Positions 38,285 through 49,004 are shown, counted from the first letter of the stretch. The stretch is 64,000 nucleotides of DNA from Lutjanus erythropterus (GCA_020091685.1 CM034602.1:3272380-3336379), one strand, 5' to 3'. Numbers and translations are program-made. Notes: a model not told the origin generated them from the sequence alone.

Positions 38285-38977
38285 AACTTTGAAGTCGTAC
38301 ACAAACAGTTGGTAGCAAATATACATATTTACAACTTCCTTTAGAAAGAAACAAGTAAAGTAAAATGTACAACGACAGCAGAGTCTTTTGGCACTTAATG
38401 TTCGGGTTCAGAGGGGAGCGAAGTTTAAAAGAACCTAATCAGATAAATAAACTGAGGTGAAAATGGAAGGAATGTGGGGTTGTTCTGGGGTAAATACTGA
38501 AAATGTGTGGTCATCAAGGCCATTTTAAGTCTCAGTCAGGTTGAAATCAAGCGTAGAAAGTTGAAACTACCAACAGGACAGAAGAACACCTTCTGTTGAC
38601 TCCATCGAACTTCAGCAACAGTTAGCAGCTGATTGGACGATGTGAACACGTCAGGACTCCAGCGGACAGACCGACCAGATGACGAGCGGGTTCACGAATA
38701 CGTTAATAATTTGGCCCCTTGACTCATGTAAACATCTTATTACTGGGAGCAGCAGAACCTGGTTAACACAGATTCATTTCTCAGTCACTGCACACCGGAC
38801 TCTGGCTTCATTTAGAAAGCTTCCTCTGCAGGTCAAAGATCACTAATGAAGTTTAAAAAAACTAGAAATGATAACAGTAGATTTGAACTGTTTCCTCAGG
38901 TCGATCGCTCCCAGTAATCTGTTTTTGCGTGTCTAAATGTACATAAAAAGTTCAGCAGCATTAGATTTTCCACAGGT

Positions 38978-39079
<102 letters not shown>

Positions 39080-39142
39080 CATCGTCTCCTCGTTCTCTGG
39101 GACTGTGTGTGAGAGGTTTTTATTCTCCAGTTTCCGTCTCCT

Positions 39143-39282
39143 TCACTCCCACCTGTAGATCTTCAGCATCTTCTCCGTGAGCGAGGCCAGGAAGTGCTCG
39201 TTGTTCACAGAACGGACTGATGTCCAACACTGGGAGGTCGGCGGAGCTTCTGCAGCAGAGAGCCGCTGCCTGCGTCCCACAC
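39143..39282 (-). CDS. rfwd3: rfwd3 last coding exon, with two apparent frame shifts
   Basis: Opens in the expected phase as [13 protein letters not shown] (human LWDAASGSLLQDL). The family sequence then continues in a second frame (PVLDISPF, near 39238-39212) and in a third ([20 protein letters not shown], about 39208-39146), ending at a TGA at 39145-39143. Two losses of 2 bp, or two gains of 1 bp, near 39238-39243 and 39206-39212 explain this. Read literally, translation ends at TGA 39207-39205. Either a sequence or assembly error or a real change to the last WD40 blade. Acceptor CTCAG is preceded by a long CTC/TCC repeat. Confidence 0.88.
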
Positions 39283-42105
39283 CTGAGGAGGAGGAGGAGG
39301 ACTGCGGGAGGAGGAGGAGGAGGAGGAGGAGGAGGAGGAGGAAGAGGAAGAGGAAGAGGAGGAAGATACAGTAGGAGGAGGGAGACAAGAGTTCAGATGA
39401 AAATGGAAGATGAGACAGAAGTGGAGGAAGACGATGATGAGAAAGAATTTTATTAGGCAACTTTAGGCTCTTTCAAATGAAAAAGAAACAAATAATCAAA
39501 TTGAAATTAATTGAAAGAAATCTTTAGATAAATTTATGGTCTCTGAAAGAAAAAAAAAACCTTTTAAATGTATATATTGCCCAATATCAGCCTACCACAG
39601 CTATAGCTTAGCATATTTTCTAATATTGGTATCAGCCTCAAAAATCCAGTGTTTGTTGGCTCTTCTTTTAAATAAGTCCCCCCAAAAATGAAAGACTTTG
39701 CATTAAGGACAGTAATTTGGAAGAATGGTCTCTCTAAAATGACAAAATAAAATACCATAACACTGTTCAATGTAAAAAAAAATTGTTTGAGGAATATATA
39801 TAAATACACTTTAATAAGCAAACATCAAAAAAGGAAAAGAAAACAAAAGGAATAAAATAAACTAAAAGAAAATATAATAAAAAGCTACATTCTGTTGATT
39901 AAGGATGTCAGTTTAGGTTAATTTTGCTTTCAGTAGCCTACACCCACTAACTAGCAACTAACCACTTAAAAAAAAATAAAATGAAGTAAAATACAAGAGG
40001 CACGTAGTCCAGCGCTCTCCTTCCTGTTGGCTTTGCTGAAATGTAGTCACTATTTTTCTGCTTTACAGCAGCACAAACATCAGGATCGCGCTGCGCTCAG
40101 TGACGCTCATCCTGCAGCTGGAGCACAGAAGCTGTCTGCCTAATTTGTTAATTAGGCTCCTGTTACACTAAAAAAAGCTGTTCTGAGTGACTGTTTGCTG
40201 TGCTTCTCTCTTTTAAGTTGGCTTGTGTAATGCTAACCCATCCACCACCCCAAACGCACTCGACCTCAGGGTTTGATGTGAACATATCAAAGTGTTAAAA
40301 TGTTAGACATCTTAAGATCAAAGTATACGCAACTCCATTTCTTCATTTTTTCATCAGGAATGCAGCTAAATGAAACAGTTCATTGTTGACCTTCTAAACT
40401 GTCCTGACCGCTCCTGATCTGTCCTCTCACACAAACACAAACAGGACTGACCATTGTAGAGTTGGAGGCCTCGTCTCCGGCGCAGACCAGGGTCCCGTCT
40501 CCATCTGGGCTCTTGAAAACGGCGTTCTTGGTGAGCAGTTTGCAGGACGAGCCGGCGCTGAACGTCTGCACTGGAGAGCAGGAGCAGATGGGCAGCTGGC
40601 TCGAGTCCTGCTGGGGCGTCCGGTTCAGAGACATGAGGACGCAGCGCAGAGACGGGTTGGAGCGTCCTGTGGGAGAGACGGGACGCTTCATGACACAACT
40701 GGCCTCCACGTTCAGATAAATTAAACTAACTACTGACTGCGCTTAGATGCACACTAGTATTGCCATCTTGGTTTTTCAGAGCCAAAAGTGGCCATATTTG
40801 GAAGAGAGGGTGGAGCTGGAGAGAGCTGTTTTGCCCAGATCTGACAGAGAACTCAAGGACACACTATGGTGGCACCGCCCTAAAGCATAGTCCAATTTAC
40901 TCTAAATGGGACCATAATTTACAAAATAAACATTATGCTTTATTGAAGAAGACTTTAAACTTGTGATTGAAACCAAAACTCATGAGGAAACTGTTTGTTG
41001 ACGTAAAAAATCAAGTGAGAAGTAGACAAATCTTCTCATAGACCCATTTACAATCAGACTCCTTTTTGCAACCAGTACGTTTGTCCCCTGCTGGCCATTA
41101 GAAAGAATGCAGAATGCAGGTCAGACCTGGAAGCCCCGCCCACTTGCTGTATTATACAGTCTACGTGTTCAGCTGAAATTGGTCCGATTGTTTTTGGTTG
41201 AGACATTGCAGTAATTTTTGTGTCGTATCAAAATGGTCAACTAATAGTAAAAAAAAAAAAGAATGGACTAAAGGAAACAAAAAAGAAACTTTGGGCACTT
41301 TTAATCATCACTGCTGCTGAAGTGATTCTTGAGCTGAAGCATCAGCTTGTGAAACTCTCTCTGATTTAAACAATTTCCTTTCTCATCAGCAGTGTCACAA
41401 TCATCTCTGCTTGAGGGCGGTTTTGTATTTTCTGAGTGTATAAATGTTTTTTTAAATGAGTTTTCAGAAAGACACAATTCAGTGCACAAGGTGAACAGGT
41501 TGCTTTTTGTTAAGAAGATCATCCTGTGTTAAGTTCTGGCAGTGTGTAGGCCGGTGTAGGGTTAGGGTCAGTGGGGTCAGGGTCTCACCTGGCCTGTAGG
41601 TGACCAGACAGTGTCGGCTCTCCGTCTCCACCTGGATGTCTGTGCAGCCGGCGTTCTCCAGCGGCAGGACATGAGGTCTGTACGTGGTCTCGTTGACCTG
41701 CTCCCAAAAACACCCACCCTCCAGAGAGCCGGCAATCAGCCCGCCGCAGGGGAACGAGCTGGACGCCGCTCGCGGGACATAGCACAGAGACGCCACCGGA
41801 CACCTGGAAACATTACAAGCTCAGTAAAGGATAGCTTTCTAGGAAAAACAAGCGGTGGGTAACTATTACTGTCAAAAAAGTCTACCTCATGTTTTAATGT
41901 GTGCATGTCTGTGTGTGTGTACCTGGAGCGAAGCGGCTGCAGCTCCTGGATGTGTGTGCTGGTGTCTCTGGTGTCGTAGACGAGCACGGACCCGTTGCTC
42001 AGACCTGCATAGACGTAGTTACTATTGTCCAAACACCAGCAGCAGCTCCATACAGGTTTACCTGTATTATAAGTCTGAACCACTGTGTTGGTGAGCAGAC
42101 TGCCA

Positions 42106-42177
<72 letters not shown>

Positions 42178-44239
42178 GTCCATTTATCACATGATAATAT
42201 TCATTCATTCTCATCATATCATCTGTGTGAATATGGAGAATTTAGAGCTTGTCTATGATCATTTAAAAAACACAGAAGAAAACACTACGGTTGTGTGTAT
42301 GTGTGTGTGTGTGTGTGTGTGTACCTGGTCAGTTTAATGGTGTTGTCCAGAGCAGCGGACAGCAGCAGACTGTCATTCTGCCTGTTGAAGGACAGACCTC
42401 GGATCTGTTTACTGTGGATGGGAATATACTGACTCGCCTTCATGTTGACGATGCTCACCTTCTTCACCCCACAGCCTGGAGGAGGAGACAGAGAGGTAAC
42501 CAGTGAGACCCTGAGTCAAGTCGGAGCTGGGTGACAATACAAGACGGGATCGCACCATCATCTGATTTTTCCCATCTTTCTATAGCTGGTGTTTCTCAGA
42601 ATTTAAAATATGTCCTTAAAATGGGACTACAGCAAAGGCCGTAAGGGTTCATTCTCTGAGGAGAAAGAATAAGCCTAATAAATTTCCTGGTTTTCTTCAT
42701 GTTAGCAGCCAGCTAGTCAACTGTGATTATCAAACTGATCAAACACAGAGAAAACACAGAATATTTCATTAGATAATAAGCCTTTTGCAATAAACTTTTG
42801 GACAGCACTCTGTAATTATTGGAAATGTCTGGATCACACAAGTCAAAACAATCCTTCACAACCACCACTGGAATCTACCTCTACCAACACACAGAATAAA
42901 TAGACATGAAAAGATTGAAAAAAAAAAAAAAAACTATATTGATTTAGAATTCAACAAAGCTTCCAGCTATTTGGAGCAGCCCTAGACCATGCCTTAGTTT
43001 TCATAACAGTCTATCTAGATGTGCTGCTCTGGAAAAAAGTGCGGGACTGACAGATGAACTAAACAATACTGCCATCTGCAGGCCGCTGAAGGAAGAAGAA
43101 GGAATGTCTCACCAGGCACCAGCGTGGAGTGGGGGGACGGCTGCGAGGCCAGCAGGCAGCTCAGAGGTTCACAGTAGGATAAAACCCTGGAGCCACCGGC
43201 CTGAGACACCAGCACCGCCTTGGAGAAACTGTACTGGGCTGTCCTGGAGCCGCCCGCCCGCTGAGACAGACCAAGGAGAAGCGAGGTTGATGGTGTGGAG
43301 GAGGACGAGGAGGAAGAGGAGGGAGCAGAGCTTCTACCAGCCTGGGCCATCAGAGCCCTCAGCTCCTGCACAGACAGCAAGGAGAGGAGAGGAGGGAAGA
43401 AAGAGGTTACATTTTAATCAGTCAACTAGGAATCTCTGAAAAGAAACATGATAGAGTTAAACAACAAAAAACAAACAGTGAAAGCCTTTTTACTGGGGTT
43501 GCAAATTTTGTGCTTGTTCTTTAACCGATAGCTGAAAACACTAACAATCGATCATTCATAATGAATACACAAAACATGCTTTTCTCTCTTGTTTCTCATT
43601 TTAAGTTTCCTTATTCAACAAACGACTCCAGGAGACAAAACAATGTCAAATTACAGCCAATTCTAGACTATGGATTCTTATTTTTTTAAGTGTCAAAACA
43701 TGATTCTTCTGACTATTCTGTCTATAAAATAAATACATAATATAAATAAGTAAATGGATGAACAAATTTGTAAAACTAAAATCTTAAATAATCTTTCAAA
43801 TTTGACTTTCTGTCATTCAGTTCTCTAATTTACTTACTGCCATTATCTGTCTCATAATTCGGAATATTTTATACGCAAAGAATTAATTCCACTGTCACAC
43901 TCAGGACTCTATTAATATTATGAATACTATTGCAAATTTCAAATGAAAATATGGTGCAAAAAACCTAAATTAAGCAAGTGATAATGCTCAATGTTGGACA
44001 CATTTTGGTAAGTACTAACAAGAAAGATCATGGTCAGATTCCCTTTAAGTTCAAACAGAAAAATAATCAAACCTAATTCAATTTCAGTGTTTCAGGAAAT
44101 AAGAAAAGAAGTCATCACTGATACCTGCAGCTCCTGTTGTGCTTGTCCATACTTGTTGGTGACGACCTGCAGTTTTAGTTTGTACTGAGCCGATTCCAGT
44201 TCAGCCTTCCTCCTCAGAGACTGTTCCTGCTCCAGAGAC

Positions 44240-44309
<70 letters not shown>

Positions 44310-47240
44310 AAAATGTTTTTTTTTAAGTTCACCAATGACATTACTAACATGGTAATCACTTAACCTGCATCATAAGAGAAGGTCAAGTTGTGTCAGTATT
44401 TTAGAAGAAATAAGACAGATCAGTTATCTTTGGGACAATAAAAAATATTCTTGAATAGTGACTTACTTACTTAACTTAGTAATATGAATACTTCTAATAA
44501 CCCTGGAGTGTGTTTTCCACCAATCCGCTCGTAATATGCTCACATTCTGTACATCATATTAGCTTTTCTTTTTAAGAGAGAATTTTTCAAAACTGCCAGT
44601 GGAGAAATGGGTGGGGTGCTGTTATGATTTTAGCATCTAATTATAAAAAATTCTGTAGTGAAAGAACAAGAAAGTGATGACAGATGTCAGCCGTAAAGAA
44701 AAACATCACTCACTTCTTTAAGCTCTCCTGCTCGGAGTTGTCGAGCGCTCTCAGTTTCGGAGCGTACAGCAGAACGATGTCGGAACGCTTTGCTTTCTTG
44801 TTGCACTACAGACAAACGACAGAAACGCATCATCATCATCAAAGTCCAGGTGAGAGAAGCAGGATATGACACCAGTGAGGGTTCAGAAAAAAGGACTGAA
44901 GCAACTTCCTGTTAAAAACAGTACCAGCACTGACCTGTGGACATTTAGCTGCCGGGCCCTGAGCTTTCAGCCAGCGCTGGATGCAGGTGAAGCCGAAGAG
45001 GTGTCCGCAGCGCAGAGCCGACAGTCTGTGTTCGCCCGCCGTCGTCCACGCCTCGAAGCAGATGGTGCAGTTTTCGCCTTCGCCCTCTTCGCCGGGTGAC
45101 AGCTGAACGGAGGCCGAGGCCACGGGGACCGGCTAGCAGGGGACATGAAAACAGTCTCAATCTACAGGGACACTAAAACATCATAAACTATATATGCAAA
45201 ATGAGGTTGGCCTAAGACTGAAACATTATCTTTTTAGCATTCAGACTGTCATGTTGCAACAGGTACAGACAAGATATTTAAGTTTAAAGCTTCACAAACA
45301 GGATTTTATAACATGAATAAATAATTAATTAAATGAATTACTGAAATGAATTATTTTTATCATCAATAAATTTACCAGTTATTTCCCCGATTAATCATTT
45401 GTTTATTGAATGTGGGGGAAAAAAATGCAAAAAATGTTCATCATAAGCTCATGTGTGCTCATGACTTCTTCAAATTGCTTCTTTTGTCCAACCAACAGTC
45501 CAAAACCACAAACATACTTCGTTCACTGCCATAAATGACAAAAAAAGCAGCAAATCCTCACATTTAAAAAGCTAAAACCACTGACCTTTTTGCTTGAAAA
45601 AAACAAAATTGACTAAAACCATTAACTGATTATCAAAATAGTTGCCAACTAATTTTCTAACTAATAGACTGACTGTTGCAGCTCTAGCCTGGACACTTTT
45701 GCTAAATGTCAGACCTTTGTAAATGTTGAGAGACTTTGGTCCATCTGGAACAACTCTTTAAAACACCAAAGTCTGGTTGTTTTGGAGAGAGTGATATTTG
45801 ACTTGTGTAACAGCAGCTGCCTGTCAGAAAAGGCTGTCTGATGTTCTACTAAATATTCTAAATATACTCCTGCTGCTTCTCCAAACTGGGACCATGTCGA
45901 TTGCCATCTACTGTAGATATTACACTGACTATTGACAAGTACCTCATACAAACACACTTCAAATAATCTGAACTATCCCGTTAAAACAAAGAAATACAAA
46001 AGACTGGACTTGTTGTACACAAATGAGTCTACAACACTCACCCTTCCCCCCATCTTGTGCAGTCTGACCATTGCTTCCTGTTCCTGATTCCAATCTGCAA
46101 ACTTCTCATCAGCAGAAAAGATCTGGACTAAGGACGTGACAACTTCATGGAAAACAACCCCTGCACCACATGGTGACGTGACAGGAACATCTGACTATTA
46201 ATAAAGTCACAACATGTCTGCTCCTGACCGACACCGCTCCCCCCTGATTCTTTGACTGATTCTTCCACTCCTCCAACAACGGATTAATGGGTGACAACCA
46301 GCCACCCACACACTAAAGCCACTGGACACAGGTATTTATCAGCTTCAGCTCCAAGCAGCAGTGATGGAAACACGCCTGATTGGACCCGATAACCGTGACA
46401 GAAAAGGTCTGAACATTACCTGGACGACCTGATTTGGAGCATCTGTCCTCTCGCCATCTGCAGTTGAACTGGAGTCTGAACACAGCAGGGAAAAAAAAAC
46501 ACAAAATCACACTGGACTCTCAGAACACAACACAGACTCTGTACTGGTCTGTAAAAACCAGTGGACAACATGCTGCTCAGACTCACTGGTTGGACCAGCT
46601 TCCTGTGGCTGTGTGTGTTGGCTGGAGGTGTTGAGGCGAGGGCTAGCCGGCGGCACAGGGTCGACAGGCTCGGCAGCAGCGGGTGCGGCTTCTTCATCAC
46701 CTTCCTCCTCTTCTTCCTCGTCAGACTCGCTGACCTCGGTGGTGCTGCCAGAGTCCGGCTCAGCCACGCTGGCAGCTGGCGCTCGGAGCAGGAAGTCTGG
46801 AAAGCCTCTGGAGGGCGCTGCGGTCTGGCTGGGGTAGTGCACCCTGAGACCTTGCCTGGAGCAACACACAAACACAGACAGGTTTACACTAAACTGTCTA
46901 CCAGAGGCCAGTTGGAAAATTTTTACCTATCGCCTAGCCCTAGTTCTGTGTACCTGAGTCTCCTCCGTATTGGTGCCCCCTGAGCAGCTGAAGGTGTGAC
47001 TGCAGAGCCGCCAACCGCTCTCTGACTGAACGCCCAGGTGGCAGGAAGTCTGGGCGGCACACGAGCTGCTGTCTGTCCTCCTTCAGTGTCATCATCATCA
47101 TCCTCGTCCACCTCTGTGCTGCTACCATAGTCTGAGATGACCTGTGGTTCGTTGGTGTCCTCGGCTGCAGCAGCGACCACGGGCTGTCCGCTGCCTCCTC
47201 CCTGCACCTCCACAGGGGAGTCCACCTCCATGGCCTCCAT
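39143..47240 (-). CDS. rfwd3: RING finger and WD repeat domain 3, E3 ubiquitin ligase
   Basis: Twelve coding exons: 47240-46954, 46855-46587, 46475-46420, 45132-44935, 44805-44714, 44239-44125, 43365-43113, 42475-42325, 42099-41923, 41803-41589, 40666-40452, 39282-39143. Domains: an acidic, Ser-rich N-terminus with SQ/TQ motifs (residues 1 to about 204), a RING finger (from Cys226: CTICFEAW ... [10 protein letters not shown] ... KCPQCNKK), a coiled coil (about 285-339), then a WD40 propeller to the C-terminus. In mammals RFWD3 ubiquitinates RPA and RAD51 at stalled forks and damaged DNA (FANCW) and stabilises p53. The first eleven coding exons read cleanly (676 codons). In the last exon the frame breaks twice, so literal translation stops at 39207-39205 after about 701 residues, where the family would give about 723 (human 774). 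Identification is secure; whether the C-terminus is truly broken is open. Confidence 0.93.
39283..39371 (+). repeat. (GAG)n/(GGA)n tract next to last rfwd3 exon
   Basis: GGA-rich triplet repeat that reads (CTC/TCC)n on the rfwd3 transcript and forms the pyrimidine tract of the last acceptor. Confidence 0.9.
40452..40666 (-). CDS. rfwd3: rfwd3 coding exon 11 (WD40)
   Basis: 215 nt: completes Gly605, then [60 protein letters not shown] and [11 protein letters not shown] (residues 606-676). Human has [30 protein letters not shown]. Acceptor CACAG, donor GTCAGT, phase 0. Confidence 0.95.
40740..41168 (+). repeat. dispersed repeat (GCCATCTTGG ... CCCCTGCTGGCCATTAG)
   Basis: Contains TTGCCATCTTGGTTTTTCAG and CCCTGCTGGCCATTAGAAAG, recurrent in teleost genomes. 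Lies in rfwd3 intron 11. Family name not certain. Confidence 0.4.
41589..41803 (-). CDS. rfwd3: rfwd3 coding exon 10 (WD40)
   Basis: 215 nt: completes Arg533, then [60 protein letters not shown] and [11 protein letters not shown]. Human has CPLVSLSYMPRAASAAFPYGG. Acceptor TCCAG, donor GTGAGA, phase 1. Confidence 0.95.
41923..42099 (-). CDS. rfwd3: rfwd3 coding exon 9 (WD40)
   Basis: 177 nt: [40 protein letters not shown] and [18 protein letters not shown], closely matching human [21 protein letters not shown]. The acceptor GGCAG sits a few bases after a long TG repeat; donor GTACAC runs into a second AC/TG stretch. Confidence 0.95.
42104..42177 (+). repeat. (CA)n microsatellite abutting rfwd3 coding exon 9 acceptor
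   Basis: Reads (TG)n on the transcript and ends a few bases before the AG at 42101-42100. Confidence 0.95.
42291..42322 (+). repeat. (TG)n microsatellite abutting rfwd3 coding exon 8 donor
   Basis: Reads (AC)n on the transcript, directly after the donor GTAC at 42324-42321. Confidence 0.9.
42325..42475 (-). CDS. rfwd3: rfwd3 coding exon 8 (WD40)
   Basis: 151 nt: completes Gly424, then [40 protein letters not shown] and ALDNTIKLT, plus two bases of Ser474. Human has MKSSQYIPMHGKQIRGLAF. Acceptor TCCAG; the donor GTACAC runs straight into an AC repeat. Confidence 0.95.
42815..42895 (+). repeat. dispersed repeat (pair member 2)
   Basis: Partner of 20708-20795; lies in rfwd3 intron 8. Confidence 0.55.
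43113..43365 (-). CDS. rfwd3: rfwd3 coding exon 7 (linker into WD40 propeller)
   Basis: 253 nt, residues 340-423 plus one base. Starts [13 protein letters not shown], runs through a poly-Ser stretch, then [20 protein letters not shown] and [20 protein letters not shown], matching human [29 protein letters not shown]. Acceptor TGCAG, donor GTGAGA. Confidence 0.94.
44125..44239 (-). CDS. rfwd3: rfwd3 coding exon 6 (coiled coil)
   Basis: 115 nt: completes Lys301, then [20 protein letters not shown] and [18 protein letters not shown] (residues 302-339), helical and coiled-coil-like; human has RKQAELESAQCRLQLQV. The acceptor AG is directly preceded by a TG repeat. Donor GTATCA, phase 0. Confidence 0.93.
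44242..44305 (+). repeat. (CA)n microsatellite forming rfwd3 coding exon 6 acceptor tract
   Basis: Reads (TG)n on the transcript and runs straight into the AG at 44241-44240. Confidence 0.95.
44714..44805 (-). CDS. rfwd3: rfwd3 coding exon 5 (end of RING, start of coiled coil)
   Basis: 92 nt: [20 protein letters not shown] then [10 protein letters not shown] plus two bases of Lys301. Human has CNKKARHSDIVVLYARTLRA. Acceptor TGTAG, donor GTGAGT. Confidence 0.94.
44935..45132 (-). CDS. rfwd3: rfwd3 coding exon 4 (RING finger)
   Basis: 198 nt, 66 codons (residues 205-270). Contains most of the [40 protein letters not shown] and KCPQ, very close to human ([24 protein letters not shown]). The last RING cysteine is in the next exon. 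Acceptor GCTAG, donor GTCAGT, phase 0. Confidence 0.95.
45133..46419. other. rfwd3 intron 4
   Basis: One MITE (45336-45691) and unique AT-rich DNA; no further exon found. Confidence 0.55.
45336..45691. mobile_element. GCTGCAACTAA-type MITE (copy 6)
   Basis: GATTAATCATTTGTTTATTG at one end and ACTGATTATCAAAATAGTTG ... GACTGTTGCAGCTCTAG at the other. rfwd3 intron 4. Confidence 0.5.
46420..46475 (-). CDS. rfwd3: rfwd3 coding exon 3 (56 nt)
   Basis: 56 nt joining in frame as [19 protein letters not shown] (residues 186-204). Acceptor TTCAG, donor GTAATG, ends in phase 0, as required by the RING exon that follows. No strong homology, so it rests on splice signals and phase. Confidence 0.75.
46587..46855 (-). 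CDS. rfwd3: rfwd3 coding exon 2 (low-complexity acidic region)
   Basis: 269 nt: completes Arg96 and encodes residues 97-185, with an acidic run [15 protein letters not shown], an Ala/Pro-rich run, and SQ/TQ motifs (YPSQ, SSQHTQ). Acceptor TCCAG, donor GTGAGT, phase 1. Poorly conserved in sequence, as expected of this part of RFWD3. Confidence 0.85.
46954..47240 (-). CDS. rfwd3: rfwd3 coding exon 1 (start codon, acidic N-terminus)
   Basis: The acceptor TGTGCAG is followed immediately by ATGGAGGCCATGGAGG, so the exon opens at the start codon ([13 protein letters not shown]; human MAHEAMEYDVQVQ). A second in-frame ATG lies at 47231. Encodes residues 1-95 plus two bases, including an acidic run ([11 protein letters not shown]) and FSQ. 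Donor GTACAC, phase 2. Confidence 0.88.
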
Positions 47241-47539
47241 CTGCACAGCACAGTGGGAAAGAACACAGATTAGACTGGTTAATATTGAAGACTATGATCT
47301 ACCAGCACATCATGTTAGCAAGATTGCACATTACATCCCTTCACAGGTATAAACTGAAATAATCTGCAGTTCTTCCTCAACACCAATGACATCACTGGAT
47401 GCAGAAACAACAAAAGAGTTTGCAGCAAAGAACGCAACTTTTTCAGTCAGTATAGCAGCACTGAGGAATTTATTACTTCCATTCCACTTTGTCAAAGTCA
47501 CCTGTCAAGTGACCTTTAAGTTATGACTTAAATACTTTA

Positions 47540-48067
47540 TGGCTGCAACTAAGGATTATTTTCATAATCAATTAATCTGTTGACCATTTTATTTATTAAC
47601 TCAATTCAGGGTTGCAACTAATGCATATATTTACGCTTGATTATTCTCTCGATTAATTGTTTGTCTTACAATGTCAGAAAATGGTGAAAAATGTCAATTG
47701 GTCTAAGCCTAAGATGACGTCCTCATTGAGTTACTCACAACCCAAAGATATTCATTAAATGTCATAGAGGAGTAAATAAATCACAAAATTTCCACACATA
47801 AGAAGCTGAAATCAGAGAACTTACTTTTTCTTTTAAAAAAAATGCTCAAACTGATTAATCTATTATCAAAATAGCTGCAGATATAACTGATTAATAATCG
47901 GTTAATCGTTGACGCTCTAAACTGATAAGTTGTTTGGCTCATAAAATGTCAAAAAATGAAAGAAAGAAAAAATTTAAGAAGCTTATTAAGTCTTTTTGTT
48001 AAAAAAATATGATGTTAATTTTCTAATCAATTAATAATCGATAATTCAATCAGTCGCTGCAGCTCTG
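47540..48067. mobile_element. two GCTGCAACTAA-type MITEs, one nested in the other
   Basis: 47540-47607 and 47926-48067 are the two halves of one copy; a complete second copy (47608-47925, GGTTGCAACTAAT ... GTTAATCGTTGACGCTC) lies between them. In rfwd3 intron 1. Confidence 0.5.
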
Positions 48068-48802
48068 AAATACTTTAACAGGTGTTTTCACAGTGAAGTC
48101 CCACTCAGCTGCACAAAGTCAAAAGTTACACAACCTACATGTTTTGCTCACCAGCCAGCTAACGTTGACTTGCACAGTATTCAGCAGGTTATTAGCGGCG
48201 ACAACTCTCCCTGCAAAGTATGACTGTCTCTGGCTGTCAGCTGTAAAACTCATCACCTTTATAATTCATGAATGTTAATATATCGTTTTTCTCTGATGGC
48301 TAACGCCTCACATCGCGCTCCCGGGCTAGGGGGTGTGTTCTTCGGCTAAGCCCTAAACTAGAGATCGAGGCCTCCGAGGCCTCCAGGCAAAAACAGAGCT
48401 AACAGGGGCTGCTTGTATTCAGATCAAAGTTTATTGAACGTGGTTATTCATGCATATTGTTAGCATGTAAGACACGTTGTATAATAATACAGAAAAGAAG
48501 AACAGAATCTCTGCTGTGATCTCCTGGTAACCACGGACGCTTGGGCTAACACTAGCTAGCATTACAGAGGTTGAGAGGCTTCCAACGTGCGCTTAATATG
48601 TTGAATAACGCTTTAATTAAAGTCAGTGCATACGTAGCTAGTGTTGATATTAACTGTGGTGTTGTTGCTCTAAAGACACTTCTGAAACGAGTCAGCTCGG
48701 CTGGCTCGTTTGCGCGGTTAGCTTGTTAGCTAACAGACTGTGGCTCTGCTCGGGTTGTTAGCAGCAGCAGCAGCAGCGCGGTGAGAAGCGGCAGACACCT
48801 AC

Positions 48803-48880
48803 CTGACCTGTGTGAAAGGGGAGGTTTAACAGCCGTTAATCCCGGTCTGAAAGAACACGCACGGTAACAACATGGCTCCA
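48803..48880 (-). other. rfwd3: rfwd3 5' non-coding exon 1 (start estimated)
   Basis: A donor site CAG|GTAGGT ends at 48803 (an alternative is ACAG|GTCAGG at 48808). The upstream edge is uncertain. The sequence lies in a CpG-rich stretch and would splice to the exon that opens exactly with the ATG at 47240. A 15-codon upstream ORF (48873-48826) would lie in this exon if transcription starts above 48873. Confidence 0.5.
48826..48873 (-). other. short upstream ORF in rfwd3 5' UTR
   Basis: ATG at 48873, G at -3, encoding MLLPCVFFQTGINGC then TAA at 48828-48826, inside the estimated exon 1. Counts only if transcription starts above 48873. Confidence 0.3.
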
Positions 48881-49004
48881 AAGAAGATAATCAAACTGGT
48901 GTGGCTGTGCTGAGTGTACGGGGCTTCTTCCCGTTCATTCAGAGGCGTTATAATGCAGTCAGGACCGCGGTCAGGGATCGAATCTCCCGGCGCCAGTTCA
49001 CTCT

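Noticed and set aside
39177-39456. Plus-strand frames rich in Arg/Gly/Glu
   Set aside because: Translation of the GGA triplet repeat and antisense to the last rfwd3 exon.
46020-46160. Possible extra rfwd3 exon (pyrimidine-rich stretch near 46040)
   Set aside because: No open frame with matching phase and splice sites; exons 3 and 4 already join in phase 0.
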